In this document: in pieces, positions 18,206 through 28,481 of the stretch
Position numbering within the stretch: the stretch's first letter is position 1
Layout of the letters: each line of letters starts with the position of its first letter
Assembly: GCA_030625575.1 (NCBI GenBank)
Contig: DAOUQP010000003.1
Coordinates: 1 to 50,212, forward strand
Reading direction: 5' to 3'
Origin: Eubacteriales bacterium
GTDB lineage: Bacteria; Bacillota; Clostridia; Peptostreptococcales; Acidaminobacteraceae
Length of the DNA stretch: 50,212 nt
Program-made: the position numbers and the translations under genes
The notes under the pieces: model-generated
Databases searched by the model: none
Told to the model about the DNA's origin: nothing
What the model saw: only the letters and a program-made list of their open reading frames with translations

Positions 18206-18856
18206 ATGAAAAAGCAATATGTAATAATAGGTTGTGGTAGGTTTGGTACTAGCGTAGCAAATAAATTAACGGAGCTTGGTAGTGAAGTGATGGTTATAGA
18301 TAAAAATGAAGACATTATCCAACAACTATCTGATACAGTCACATATGCAGTTCAAGCGGATCCTACAGATGAAAACACATTAAAATCATTGGGAATAAGA
18401 AATTTCGATGTTGCAATTGTTGCGATTGGTGAAGATATTCAGGCATCTATTTTAGTGACTTTGATGATAAAAGAACTAGGCGTCAAACAAATAATTGCAA
18501 AAGCTCAAAATGATCTTCATGCCAAGGTATTATATAGGATTGGGGCGGATCGTGTGGTGTTTCCTGAAAGAGAGATGGGCATACGAGTTGCTAAAAATCT
18601 GATTTCAGAAAATGTTTTAGATTTTATTGAACTTGCTCCCGAATATAGTATAGTTGAAGTTGTTGTTTTAGAAGAATGGATAGGAAAGAGTTTAAAAGAA
18701 TTGAATGTTAGAGCACGACATGGAATCAATGTTATGGCCATAAAAAACGGATTGAATATCAACATTAATGTCGATGCTGATGAAGTAATAAAAGAAGACG
18801 ATATTTTAGTTGTCATAGGTCATAATGATGATATAAACAAGATAAATAATGAATAG
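18206..18856 (+). CDS. TrkA/KtrA-family K+ channel RCK subunit
   Basis: MKKQYVIIGCGRFGTSVANKLTELGSEVMVIDKNED; TrkA_C domain; ATG 18206. Confidence 0.92.
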   Translation: MKKQYVIIGCGRFGTSVANKLTELGSEVMVIDKNEDIIQQLSDTVTYAVQADPTDENTLKSLGIRNFDVAIVAIGEDIQASILVTLMIKELGVKQIIAKAQNDLHAKVLYRIGADRVVFPEREMGIRVAKNLISENVLDFIELAPEYSIVEVVVLEEWIGKSLKELNVRARHGINVMAIKNGLNININVDADEVIKEDDILVVIGHNDDINKINNE

Positions 18857-18867
18857 GTGTATATAAT

Positions 18868-19632
18868 ATGAAATTTATTCAATCGAAGGAAAATAAAATT
18901 TTCAAGCAATACAAAAATCTTAATAAAAGAAAATTCAGGGATACATATAATCAATTTCTTATCGAGGGTGAGAAGTTTATCGACGATGCAATCGATAAGA
19001 ATCAATCGATAGAATGTATTATTGTCAATAATTTCTATGAGAAGTATTTTGAAAAGTACAAAGAATATGAAATAGTTTCATTAGAAGATACTTTGTTCAA
19101 TGAACTTTCAGATACAGTTCATTCTCAAGGCGTCATTGCGGTGATTAATAAAAATCAATCAATGGATATTTCTTTGGAAGATCCTATTGTCATACTGGAT
19201 AAATTGCAAGATCCGGGGAACATGGGAACCATACTAAGAACTTCTGTCGCTGCCGGCATTAAAAATATCGTCACCATAAAGGGCAGTGTAGACATCTATA
19301 ATCCTAAAGTCGTCAGAAGCACGGCTGGAGCAATATTTAATATCAGGAGTATTGAAATTGACGATGTCAAGCATTTTGCCGATGATATAAAAGCACAGGG
19401 ATACAAGCTTATCACGACAAAAATGGAGGCTGAAACAGCATTCAATGAATATAAATATTCAAAAAAAACAGCGATAGTCATAGGTAACGAAGGGAAGGGA
19501 ATTTCTAAAGAAATCTTTGAGTTGTCAGACCTGAGCGTCAAGATTCCACTCTTTGGTGAAATTGAATCACTGAATGCTTCAGTAGCTGCAGCCATAATTA
19601 TCTATGAAATGGGAAGTCAATTAAACAAATAA
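18868..19632 (+). CDS. TrmH/SpoU-family rRNA methyltransferase
   Basis: LDKLQDPGNMGTILRTSVAAG, VIGNEGKGIS, PLFGEIESLNASVAAAIIIYE. Confidence 0.93.
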   Translation: MKFIQSKENKIFKQYKNLNKRKFRDTYNQFLIEGEKFIDDAIDKNQSIECIIVNNFYEKYFEKYKEYEIVSLEDTLFNELSDTVHSQGVIAVINKNQSMDISLEDPIVILDKLQDPGNMGTILRTSVAAGIKNIVTIKGSVDIYNPKVVRSTAGAIFNIRSIEIDDVKHFADDIKAQGYKLITTKMEAETAFNEYKYSKKTAIVIGNEGKGISKEIFELSDLSVKIPLFGEIESLNASVAAAIIIYEMGSQLNK

Positions 19633-19721
19633 CAAACGATGCACTCAGTCAGTAGATAGATACTGACGAGGTGAGAACGTATTCTATAAAACTTGAAACC
19701 AGTTTATAATTAACTTTTAAA

Positions 19722-19755
19722 GGGTCAAAACATTTTGTTTTGGTCTTTTTTATTT
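19722..19755 (+). terminator. Rho-independent terminator
   Basis: GGTCAAAACATTTTGTTTTGGTCTTTTTT. Confidence 0.75.
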
Positions 19756-20150
19756 TTTGTATGTCCATCAAAACTTGAGCACACTAGTAGGGCGAGTGTA
19801 ACATAAAGTGAATTCTACATATTCTATAGAAAAAGAAATATAATGGAATCAATGTGGTATAATGGAAATATATGAAAGTGGTGGTGAAAGTGGATGATTA
19901 AATAGATTGATACTTAGAAAAGGAATCAGTTTCTTTTTAAATCCTATCATGAAGAAAATGAGATGGCTATTGTCATTCAGTTCCTAGTGATGAACTTTGG
20001 ATAGGAGGCTCAGGCTTCTTGTTGTCAAAATTCTGGAAATGCTTCGAAACGTGTTGAAGGAGAATCTAAGAAGTCAAAACTGGGTTTGGAAAATGCAAGA
20101 GCTTCCGTTGCGTAGTTGTTCAGGAAGCCCTATTTGCAGGAGGTTACAAA

Positions 20151-20780
20151 TTGATTGAACGCCGAATGAAATTATTTATAATTATCTTTTTAGGTACTAT
20201 TGGTATAATTTTATTTTTAAATCACAATTTTTCAAATAAAGCAGTTACTAAAATATATGGACAAGTATTCTATATTGAAAACAGTGAAGATACTCAAAAT
20301 CAAGTGATTTTAAGTGACGTTGTCGATAAAAAATTTGACTTGAATTATGTTTTAAAAAATGAAACATATTTAGCTTTTAAGTACTTACCTAATAAAATTG
20401 TCTATATTTATATTCCTTTGGAAAATAGTTATCAAAAAATAATCATAAGCTACAATATTGAAATTAATGATTCTGTTCAAATCCAAATTCCCGATAATGC
20501 AAAGGAAATTTACTATTCATTTCCAGAGTACACTGCTACAAGAGCAGTTACTGTAAATATGATAGATTCTATTAATGAAATATGCAATATTACAATTATT
20601 GAAAAAAGTAATGATGAACCTGATGTTGGTGGAAATATGAAGAGAAGAGTTTATCTTCAAGAAAATTGTGAAAATGACTTAGAAGTAAAATTTGCAGTAT
20701 ATTCTGAGTTTAACAGTAATCAAATCACTCAAAATTCTGAGATTTATGGAATATACGATTTTGTGTTGGTCAAAAAGTGA
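20151..20780 (+). CDS. Hypothetical protein with N-terminal TM/signal anchor
   Basis: SD GGAGG then TTG start; MKLFIIIFLGTIGIILFLNHNF hydrophobic segment; no family recognised. Confidence 0.6.
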   Translation: MIERRMKLFIIIFLGTIGIILFLNHNFSNKAVTKIYGQVFYIENSEDTQNQVILSDVVDKKFDLNYVLKNETYLAFKYLPNKIVYIYIPLENSYQKIIISYNIEINDSVQIQIPDNAKEIYYSFPEYTATRAVTVNMIDSINEICNITIIEKSNDEPDVGGNMKRRVYLQENCENDLEVKFAVYSEFNSNQITQNSEIYGIYDFVLVKK

Positions 20781-20830
20781 GAGTGAATTCTTATTAATAT
20801 TTGATAGTCATATACGGGAAGGTGAGAATA

Positions 20831-21337
20831 GTGAAGAAAATTAGTACAAACTTTTATACAAATTTATTTTTAATTGTAATTATTATATTTATTACTGTGT
20901 TCTCTTTGATTGGTAATTATCAAGAAAATGAAAAAGAAATAAATTTAACTAAAATATCTGTTGAGTATAATTTAAATCAGATTAAAGATGTATTGGAAAG
21001 CAATGATATTGATAAAATATATCTGGATAAATATTATATATATTCAATGATAACAACATCATCATTTATTGAGAAAAATTTATCGTCAAATATACATGAC
21101 AAATTATTGGAAATAACTATTGAATTCAATGCATTTATGATTTCTTATAAGAATAACGATTTCCTAACCGCCAAAAAAAATATTGATGTTACTATTAATA
21201 AAATGAATATTTTATTAACTGAATATGAAAAATTCGCAGACGAATGTTTTATTACAGAGGATTATAGCCCACCAAGACTTAAATATATTTACGCTTTTAA
21301 AGATATAAATAAAATGAAGCTAAAATATTTTAAATAA
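20831..21337 (+). CDS. Hypothetical membrane-anchored protein
   Basis: GTG 20831 start after AAGGTG; TM NLFLIVIIIFITVFSLIG; no family recognised. Confidence 0.55.
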   Translation: MKKISTNFYTNLFLIVIIIFITVFSLIGNYQENEKEINLTKISVEYNLNQIKDVLESNDIDKIYLDKYYIYSMITTSSFIEKNLSSNIHDKLLEITIEFNAFMISYKNNDFLTAKKNIDVTINKMNILLTEYEKFADECFITEDYSPPRLKYIYAFKDINKMKLKYFK

Positions 21338-21504
21338 CATAATACGTTTTTTATATTGCTTTTTCATATTTAAGTATACTTTTTTGACAATAGCCACCTT
21401 TAGATTCATATTTCTATAGAATGTTATTAAAAATGAATCATAAAAATTTGGAATCAATTAAACAAATAATTGTTATACATAGAATAATGTGTTATAATTT
21501 TAGC

Positions 21505-21735
21505 GAAATACGATGATAGAGAAAAGTAGCATTATAAGTATTTTAGAGAGAAAAACCTCGGCTGAAAGTTTTTCATAGGAATGATGTGAAGTTCGCTCTG
21601 GAGTAGTCTTCTTGAAATAATAGTAGAGAAGGACGGTTGTGCCGTTATAACTTTCAAGTGGTTTTTTAACAATTTGGGTGGTACCGCGGAGAATGTCTTC
21701 GTCCCTTTTATAGGGATGAAGGCTATTTTTATATA
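21505..21735 (+). ncRNA. T-box riboswitch leader of pheST
   Basis: GATGTGAAGTTCGCTCTGGAGTAG (candidate TTC/Phe specifier), T-box GGGTGGTACCGCGG at 21677-21690, terminator CTTCGTCCCTTTTATAGGGATGAAG. Confidence 0.92.
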
Positions 21736-21751
21736 TAGAAAGGGGATCAAA

Positions 21752-22771
21752 ATGAGAGATAAATTACAAGCTATTTTGAAAAGCGCTGAAGAAGAGATAA
21801 AAATTGTTACTTCAAGTGAACAACTCGATGAATTTCGTGTTAAATACTTAGGAAAAAAAGGTGTTTTAAAAGAGATTTTAAAAGGAATGGGTAAATTATC
21901 CAATGAAGAAAGACCTTTAATAGGGAAATTTGCTAATGAGACTAGAGAAAACATAGAAAAACATATTGAATCAATGAAAGAAAGAATTAAAAGCATTGAA
22001 CTAGAAAATCAATTACTAAAAGAAGATATAGATGTTACATTGCCTAGCAGTGAAATTAATATAGGTCATAAACATCCTTTAAATGTAATACTGGATGAGA
22101 TAAAGGATATCTTTATAGGGATGGGATATAAAGTTGCTGAAGGACCAGAAGTCGATACTGTCTATAATAATTTCGATGCATTGAATTCTCCTAAGGATCA
22201 TCCTTCGAGAAGTTTATCGGATACTTTTTATATCAATGAGGAATTGTTGTTGAGAACACAAACTTCACCAGTTCAGGTGAGAACGATGAAGGCCAATAAT
22301 CCTCCAATTAAAATTATTTCTCCAGGAAGATGCTTTAGATATGATGAATTGGACGCAACTCATTCACCAATGTTTCACCAGATAGAGGGATTGGTTGTTG
22401 ATGAAGATGTCACAATGGCTGATTTAAAAGGAACGCTGGATCTATTCGCTAAAAGACTTTTTGGCGAGAATACAAAGACTAAATTCAGACCTCACTATTT
22501 CCCGTTTACAGAACCGAGTGCAGAGGTTGATGTAAGTTGCTTCAAATGCGGTGGAGAGGGTTGTAAATTCTGTTCTAACACTGGTTGGATAGAAATACTG
22601 GGCTGTGGCATGGTTCATCCAAATGTGCTTGAAGAGTGTGATATCGATTCAAAGAAATATTCGGGTTTTGCCTTTGGAATGGGTCTTGATCGTATTACTA
22701 TGCTTAAGTATGAAATTGATGATATCAGGTTATTGTTTGAAAATGATATTAGATTCATAAAACAATTTTAA
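21752..22771 (+). CDS. pheS: Phenylalanyl-tRNA synthetase alpha subunit
   Basis: [61 protein letters not shown] 21752. Confidence 0.97.
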   Translation: MRDKLQAILKSAEEEIKIVTSSEQLDEFRVKYLGKKGVLKEILKGMGKLSNEERPLIGKFANETRENIEKHIESMKERIKSIELENQLLKEDIDVTLPSSEINIGHKHPLNVILDEIKDIFIGMGYKVAEGPEVDTVYNNFDALNSPKDHPSRSLSDTFYINEELLLRTQTSPVQVRTMKANNPPIKIISPGRCFRYDELDATHSPMFHQIEGLVVDEDVTMADLKGTLDLFAKRLFGENTKTKFRPHYFPFTEPSAEVDVSCFKCGGEGCKFCSNTGWIEILGCGMVHPNVLEECDIDSKKYSGFAFGMGLDRITMLKYEIDDIRLLFENDIRFIKQF

Positions 22772-22786
22772 CAAGGGAGGAAAATC

Positions 22787-25183
22787 ATGAGAGTACCAGT
22801 AAAATGGCTAAATGAGCATGTAGAAATAGATGATATAAATATTAAACACCTAGAAGAAAAATTAATTCTTTCAGGTTCAAATACAGAAGGTGTAAAAGAC
22901 TTTTCAAAGAATAATACAAAGATTGTTATTGGAAAGGTTTTAGAGCAAACAAAACATCCCGATGCAGATAAACTATTTGTTTTACAAGTGGATATCGGTG
23001 AAGAAGTAACGCAAATAGTTACTGGAGCCACAAATGTAAATGTTGGAGATTTCCTACCAGTTGCAAAAGTGGGTGCGCATCTTGCCAACGGGATTAAAAT
23101 TAAAAGAGGTAAATTAAGAGGAGAAGTTTCAAACGGAATGCTTTGTTCACTTGATGAAATTGGATTTGATAAAAGCGTTACACCAAAGATGTTCGATGAT
23201 GGTATTTATATTTTAGAAGGTGAATATAAAGTTGGAACGCCGTTATTTAAAGCTGTAGATTTAGGAGATTTTGTTATAGAATTTGAAATCACTCCTAATA
23301 GACCAGATTGCCTTTCTATAGAGGGCATGGCTAGAGAAACAGGGGCGACATTTAATAGAAAAAGAAAGCAATTAAATGATAAAAATGATTTTAAAGAAAA
23401 TGATATTAAAAAGTATATAGATATTGAAGTTGAAGATTTGGATTTATGTCCTAGATATGCAGGTTTTGTAATTAATAATGTCAATATCGAGCCATCGCCG
23501 CAATGGATGCAAATTAGATTGATGCAAGCGGGAGTTAGACCTATCAACAATATTGTCGATGTTACAAATTATGTCATGTTGGAAGTCGGTCAGCCGATAC
23601 ATCCTTTCGATTTAGATTTAGTGGATGACAAAAAAATAATTGTCAGAAGAGCTTTAGACGGCGAGAAGATGACGACATTGGACTCTGTTGAGAGAACATT
23701 GAAAAATGATGATTTAGTAATTGCGAGCGCAAAAAAATCAATAGGTATTGCCGGTGTCATGGGTGGAGAAAATACTGAGATTACTGAAAACACAAAAAAT
23801 ATTTTTGTTGAAGTTGCAAATTTTAATAAAACTGCAATTAGAATGACTTCAAAGCATCTTGGATTGAGAACTGAAGCTTCAGCAAGATTTGAAAAGGGAA
23901 TAGATTCTGATAGAGTTGGAAAAGCAGTTAATAGATTAATAGAACTTTACTCAGAGATGAATATTGGAGAACTTGTCGATGGAGTTATAGATATTTATCC
24001 AAATTTACCAGATAAAAAAAATATCAACCTAAGAACTTCTGAAATAAAGAGAATATTAGGTATTGAGCTTTCAACTGATAATATGAAAGAAATGCTTGAA
24101 AGACTTGAATTTAAAGTTGTCGAATTGAATGAAGACGATTTGACAGTCGAAGTACAGTCTTTTAGATTGGATATTTGCGAAGAAATCGACCTTGTAGAAG
24201 AAATTGCAAGAATGTATGGATATGATAATATTCCAACGACATTGCCTGGTGGAGTACAATACGGAGAGTTTAATTATAGACAAAAGATTGAAAACAAGGT
24301 TAAAAAATTATTGGTGGCAAAAGGTCTATATGAAATTTCTACTTATTCTTTTGTTTCACCTACTGCAGTAGAAAAGATAAATAGAAGCGAAGATGAAATT
24401 TTAAATAAATTTGTTCGCTTGATTAATCCGCTTGGTGAAGAATATTCAGTGATGCGAACAACATTGTTGCCTAATATGCTTGAAGTTTTGACTAGAAACA
24501 ACAATAACGGCAATGATAAGATGTTGTCATTCGAACTTGGAAATACTTTTATTGCAAAATCAATTCCGGTGACAGATTTGCCGATAGAAAAAAAATCAAT
24601 ATGTATCGGAGCTTATGGCGAAGGTGTCGATTTCTTTTCAGTTAAAGGAATTGTTGAATTACTACTGAAACACTTAGGAATTGTGAATATTAAATTTGAA
24701 AAAACAAATGATATATTAACTTATCATCCTGGACGTTTAACAAAGGTGTATACTGATGATATACTATTAGGAGTTGTTGGAGAAATCCATCCAAATGTTT
24801 TAGAAAATTACGGTATGGGAAGCAGGGTTGTTGCTGCTGAATTGGATTTTGAAAAAATTGTGGAAGATGCAAATTTGACAAAGTTATATAATCCAGTTCC
24901 AAAATATCCTTCTATTGAGAGAGATATTGCAATTTTAGTAAAAGAAGAAGTTACTAATGCTGAAATTATTGATATAATTAGTGCAAGTGGTGGTAATAAT
25001 CTAGTAGATGTAAAATTGTTCGATATTTATAGAGGTGCTCAGATAAAATCAAACCACAAGAGCGTAGCCTATAATATGATTTTCAGAGCAGATGATCGCA
25101 CTCTGACATATGAAGAAGTTCAAAAACCATATGATAAAATTTTGAGAAATTTAGAAGAAAAACTGGATGCGATTAGACGCTAA
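22787..25183 (+). CDS. pheT: Phenylalanyl-tRNA synthetase beta subunit
   Basis: MRVPVKWLNEHVEI, tRNA-binding domain, ITPNRPDCLSIEGMARE, NNIVDVTNYVMLEVGQPIHPFD. Confidence 0.97.
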   Translation: MRVPVKWLNEHVEIDDINIKHLEEKLILSGSNTEGVKDFSKNNTKIVIGKVLEQTKHPDADKLFVLQVDIGEEVTQIVTGATNVNVGDFLPVAKVGAHLANGIKIKRGKLRGEVSNGMLCSLDEIGFDKSVTPKMFDDGIYILEGEYKVGTPLFKAVDLGDFVIEFEITPNRPDCLSIEGMARETGATFNRKRKQLNDKNDFKENDIKKYIDIEVEDLDLCPRYAGFVINNVNIEPSPQWMQIRLMQAGVRPINNIVDVTNYVMLEVGQPIHPFDLDLVDDKKIIVRRALDGEKMTTLDSVERTLKNDDLVIASAKKSIGIAGVMGGENTEITENTKNIFVEVANFNKTAIRMTSKHLGLRTEASARFEKGIDSDRVGKAVNRLIELYSEMNIGELVDGVIDIYPNLPDKKNINLRTSEIKRILGIELSTDNMKEMLERLEFKVVELNEDDLTVEVQSFRLDICEEIDLVEEIARMYGYDNIPTTLPGGVQYGEFNYRQKIENKVKKLLVAKGLYEISTYSFVSPTAVEKINRSEDEILNKFVRLINPLGEEYSVMRTTLLPNMLEVLTRNNNNGNDKMLSFELGNTFIAKSIPVTDLPIEKKSICIGAYGEGVDFFSVKGIVELLLKHLGIVNIKFEKTNDILTYHPGRLTKVYTDDILLGVVGEIHPNVLENYGMGSRVVAAELDFEKIVEDANLTKLYNPVPKYPSIERDIAILVKEEVTNAEIIDIISASGGNNLVDVKLFDIYRGAQIKSNHKSVAYNMIFRADDRTLTYEEVQKPYDKILRNLEEKLDAIRR

Positions 25184-25207
25184 AAAAGATTAAAGGAGTG
25201 TCAATCA

Positions 25208-26149
25208 ATGGAAAAAAATAGAATTAGCGTAATAATTGATGGAAATACTTATAATGTTATTTCTGATGATGATGAAATGCATGTATTAACAGTTGCAGAA
25301 ATGGTTGACCGACAGATTCGTGATATAAAGAAAAAAACGGATAGCTTAAACCCTTCAATGGTTTCTGTGTTATCAGCCATGAATATTGCAGATGAATTTA
25401 TTAAATTCAGAGATATTATCAATGATAGCAAGAGGGTTCAAACACGTAACAATGCCTTGGAATTAATGGAAAAACAGATAAAAAATTTAAGAAACGAATT
25501 GCAAAACAGCCAAGGAACTTTGGAAAAGTCAAATGAAAAGGTCTTTTTTCTTCAAAGAAAGCTAACGGATAAAGAAGAAGAGATTCAAAATTTGAAAAAT
25601 GAGCATCAAAATTATTTAGAAAGCAATGACAGCGAATTAGAAAACAGTTTGAAAGTATTAGAGGATGAACGTAATAAGAATAATGCGATTATTGATGAGG
25701 CTAATGAAAAAATCAGTTATCTAAAAGGAAAGCTTTCAGATAAAGAAGAAGAACTTCAGAATCAGCTGAATGAACAACAAAATCTATTTAAAAATAATAA
25801 TAGCAAATTAGAAAACCGTCTAAAAACATTAGAAGAGGAAACTAATATGAAACAAGCAACAATAGATGAAGCAAATGAGAAAATTCTTTATCTTCAAAGA
25901 AAATTAGATGATAAAGAAGAAAACATTCAAAGTTTGCAAAATGAGCAACAGAATTTTTTCGATGCTACCAATAATGAATTAGAGAATAATTTTAGAGTAT
26001 TGGAAAACGAGAATAATAAAAACCAAGTTTTAGTTGGTGAAGCAAATGAAAAGGTTTTTTACCTTCAGAGAAAACTCACAGATAAAGAAGAAGAACTTCA
26101 GAATGTAAAAAAAGAATTTGAACAATTTTTAGAAGAGTTTGAAAAATAA
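25208..26149 (+). CDS. ZapA-like cell-division protein with extended tandem coiled-coil repeat
   Basis: N-terminal ZapA-like IDGNTYNVISDDDEMHVLTVAEMVDRQI; residues 108-313 are 57-aa repeats. Confidence 0.75.
   Translation: MEKNRISVIIDGNTYNVISDDDEMHVLTVAEMVDRQIRDIKKKTDSLNPSMVSVLSAMNIADEFIKFRDIINDSKRVQTRNNALELMEKQIKNLRNELQNSQGTLEKSNEKVFFLQRKLTDKEEEIQNLKNEHQNYLESNDSELENSLKVLEDERNKNNAIIDEANEKISYLKGKLSDKEEELQNQLNEQQNLFKNNNSKLENRLKTLEEETNMKQATIDEANEKILYLQRKLDDKEENIQSLQNEQQNFFDATNNELENNFRVLENENNKNQVLVGEANEKVFYLQRKLTDKEEELQNVKKEFEQFLEEFEK
25529..26146 (+). repeat. 3.6 tandem copies of a 171-bp (57-aa) coding repeat
   Basis: Unit (S/A)NEK(V/I)xxLxxKLxDKEEExQNxxNExQN...LEN..K.LE.E......; unit starts at 25529, 25700, 25871, 26042. 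Confidence 0.9.
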
Positions 26150-26213
26150 TAAAATAAATGTTTATAATAAGTAGTGATATACATTGCTACTTATTTTTTT
26201 AGGAGCTTGAAAT

Positions 26214-28481
26214 ATGAAAAAGATTGAATTGCTTTCTCCGGCAGGAGATATGGAAAAATTTTATGCGGCATTGAAGGGTGGAGCAGATGCTTTTTATTTA
26301 TCTGGTAAAGATTTTGGCGCCAGGAAATTTGCTGGGAACTTTTCAAATGACGAGTTGATTGATGTAGTGGAGAAATCTCATCTATATGATAAAAAAGTGT
26401 ATGTAACTGTCAATACGATTGTTTTCAACGACGAGATAAATGAAGTATTTGAGTATATCAAATACCTCAACAATATTAACGTTGATGGAGTGATTGTTCA
26501 AGATTTAGGACTTATCGAATTCTGCAAAGTGAATTTTAAGGATTTAGAAATACATGCGAGTACTCAAATGAGCATACATAGTTCATTTGGTTCAAAACTT
26601 GTCAAAGAATTGGGCGTAAAAAGAGTTGTTTTAGCGAGAGAAAACACACTAGAGGAAATCAAGAATGTTGTTGATGAAGGAATAGATGTAGAAGTGTTTG
26701 TTCATGGAGCACATTGTATTTCATATTCAGGGCAGTGCTTGATGAGCTCGTTGATAGGTGGACGTTCTGGAAACAGAGGAGCTTGTGCACAGCCGTGCAG
26801 GCAAAAGTATGAACTTTATAATAATAACCATGAGTTGGTGAATATAAATGTTGGAGAATATTTACTTAGCCCAAAAGATATGAAAACCTTGGATGATATT
26901 CATAAACTCAGTGAAATAGGTGTAGAAAGCTTGAAGATCGAGGGCAGAATGAAAAATAAATATTATGCATTTGCGACTGCTCACGAGTATCATAATTCAT
27001 TGATGAATGAACCCATCAAATTCAGCTCTGAATCGATATTCAATAGAGAATACACTAAAGGAAGAATTTTCAAAACCGCCGATAGTGAATTTATGAATTA
27101 TAATTCTCCAGAGAATCATGGAATCGCTATAGGTACGGTTGATGAGTTCATGAACAATTTTTTAACTGTCAATACAGAAAAAGCACTTGGTGTAGGCGAT
27201 GAAATAAAAATTTTTAGAAGCGATAAAAGCATCGGCGGCAGGATCGAAAAAATAATCAGTAAAAATAAATATAAGGTCACTACAAAGTCGATTTTCAAAA
27301 AAGGGGAAATTCTTCATCTTACTTATGATACTAAGTTAATCAAGGAAATCGATGAAGAACTCAATAAGAATTTGCAGAGTATTCCTTTAAACATTTCATT
27401 TTATTCTAATGAAGATGGACTGACTAAAATGGAATTAATGTCGAAAGGACAAAAGATTTCTGTTGTTAAAGAAGACATATCGCAAATTTCCAATAATATT
27501 ATATTGACTAAAGACGATGTTTTTAAACAATTATCAAAATTGGGGGACACTGTATATTATCTCAATAATTTCGAATGCTATATTGAAGGTAATATTTTTA
27601 TTAGAAAATCCGATTTAAATAAACTGCGAAGAGAAGGAATCGAAAAAATTGACGAAATAAGGAATTCTAGATTTGAAAACACACAAGTTGATGATTTAGT
27701 AATTCCAAGTGTTGATACTGAAAATAAAACTGAAAATAAATTATTCAGCGTTGAAGTAAATTCAATAAATCAACTTTTAGCAATAGATGTATCCAAAGTA
27801 AGCAGTATTTATTATGGAGATTGCTATTCGGTATTAGAGGCATATAAATTAAACGATAATATCATACCGATTCTACCTGAAATCAGCAAAGATAATGAAT
27901 TTGTGTTGTTACACAATACTTTGAAACAAATGACAGGGCTTAAGAGGATTATGGTTAGAACCCTAGGGCAACTGAATTATTTCAAAGAGTTTTATGAAGT
28001 TGAAACTGATTTTACTTTTAATATAACGAATCAACACAGTATTAAATTCTTGGAAAATCAAGGAGTGGAGAAAATCACTCTTTCTGAAGAACTAAGTGAA
28101 AAACAAATAAATGATTTAAAAGGTCCATTGGAATTAGTAGTTTATGGTCATCAGAGAATGATGATTACTGAATATTGTATTTATAGAGCCAATAATTCAT
28201 GCAATGAGTGTTCATTGGACGGAAGTTGTTTGAATGACCGTTTTAACAATAGATATCCACTCATGAGAGGGTTTGGTTGTCGAATGAAAATCATGAATAA
28301 TAGACCTTTGAATCTGTTGAAATTTATCGGGGAAATTTCAAACTTGAACATGCGTTTGAGATTTACTAATGAAAACGAACAAACAGTAAAAGATGTTATT
28401 CAGTCTTTTACTAAAGGAACATATCGAGATTTTGATAAACAAGCTTATACTATTGGTCATTTTGTAAACGGGGTGATTTGA
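26214..28481 (+). CDS. Peptidase U32 family protein
   Basis: ELLSPAGDMEKFYAALKGGADAFYLSGKDFGAR, VFVHGAHCISYSGQCLMSS, GRSGNRGACAQPCR. Confidence 0.93.
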   Translation: MKKIELLSPAGDMEKFYAALKGGADAFYLSGKDFGARKFAGNFSNDELIDVVEKSHLYDKKVYVTVNTIVFNDEINEVFEYIKYLNNINVDGVIVQDLGLIEFCKVNFKDLEIHASTQMSIHSSFGSKLVKELGVKRVVLARENTLEEIKNVVDEGIDVEVFVHGAHCISYSGQCLMSSLIGGRSGNRGACAQPCRQKYELYNNNHELVNINVGEYLLSPKDMKTLDDIHKLSEIGVESLKIEGRMKNKYYAFATAHEYHNSLMNEPIKFSSESIFNREYTKGRIFKTADSEFMNYNSPENHGIAIGTVDEFMNNFLTVNTEKALGVGDEIKIFRSDKSIGGRIEKIISKNKYKVTTKSIFKKGEILHLTYDTKLIKEIDEELNKNLQSIPLNISFYSNEDGLTKMELMSKGQKISVVKEDISQISNNIILTKDDVFKQLSKLGDTVYYLNNFECYIEGNIFIRKSDLNKLRREGIEKIDEIRNSRFENTQVDDLVIPSVDTENKTENKLFSVEVNSINQLLAIDVSKVSSIYYGDCYSVLEAYKLNDNIIPILPEISKDNEFVLLHNTLKQMTGLKRIMVRTLGQLNYFKEFYEVETDFTFNITNQHSIKFLENQGVEKITLSEELSEKQINDLKGPLELVVYGHQRMMITEYCIYRANNSCNECSLDGSCLNDRFNNRYPLMRGFGCRMKIMNNRPLNLLKFIGEISNLNMRLRFTNENEQTVKDVIQSFTKGTYRDFDKQAYTIGHFVNGVI

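Noticed and set aside
19640-19680. glmS-ribozyme-like GACGAGGTGAG string
   Set aside because: Only a short match; no glmS core or downstream glmS gene.
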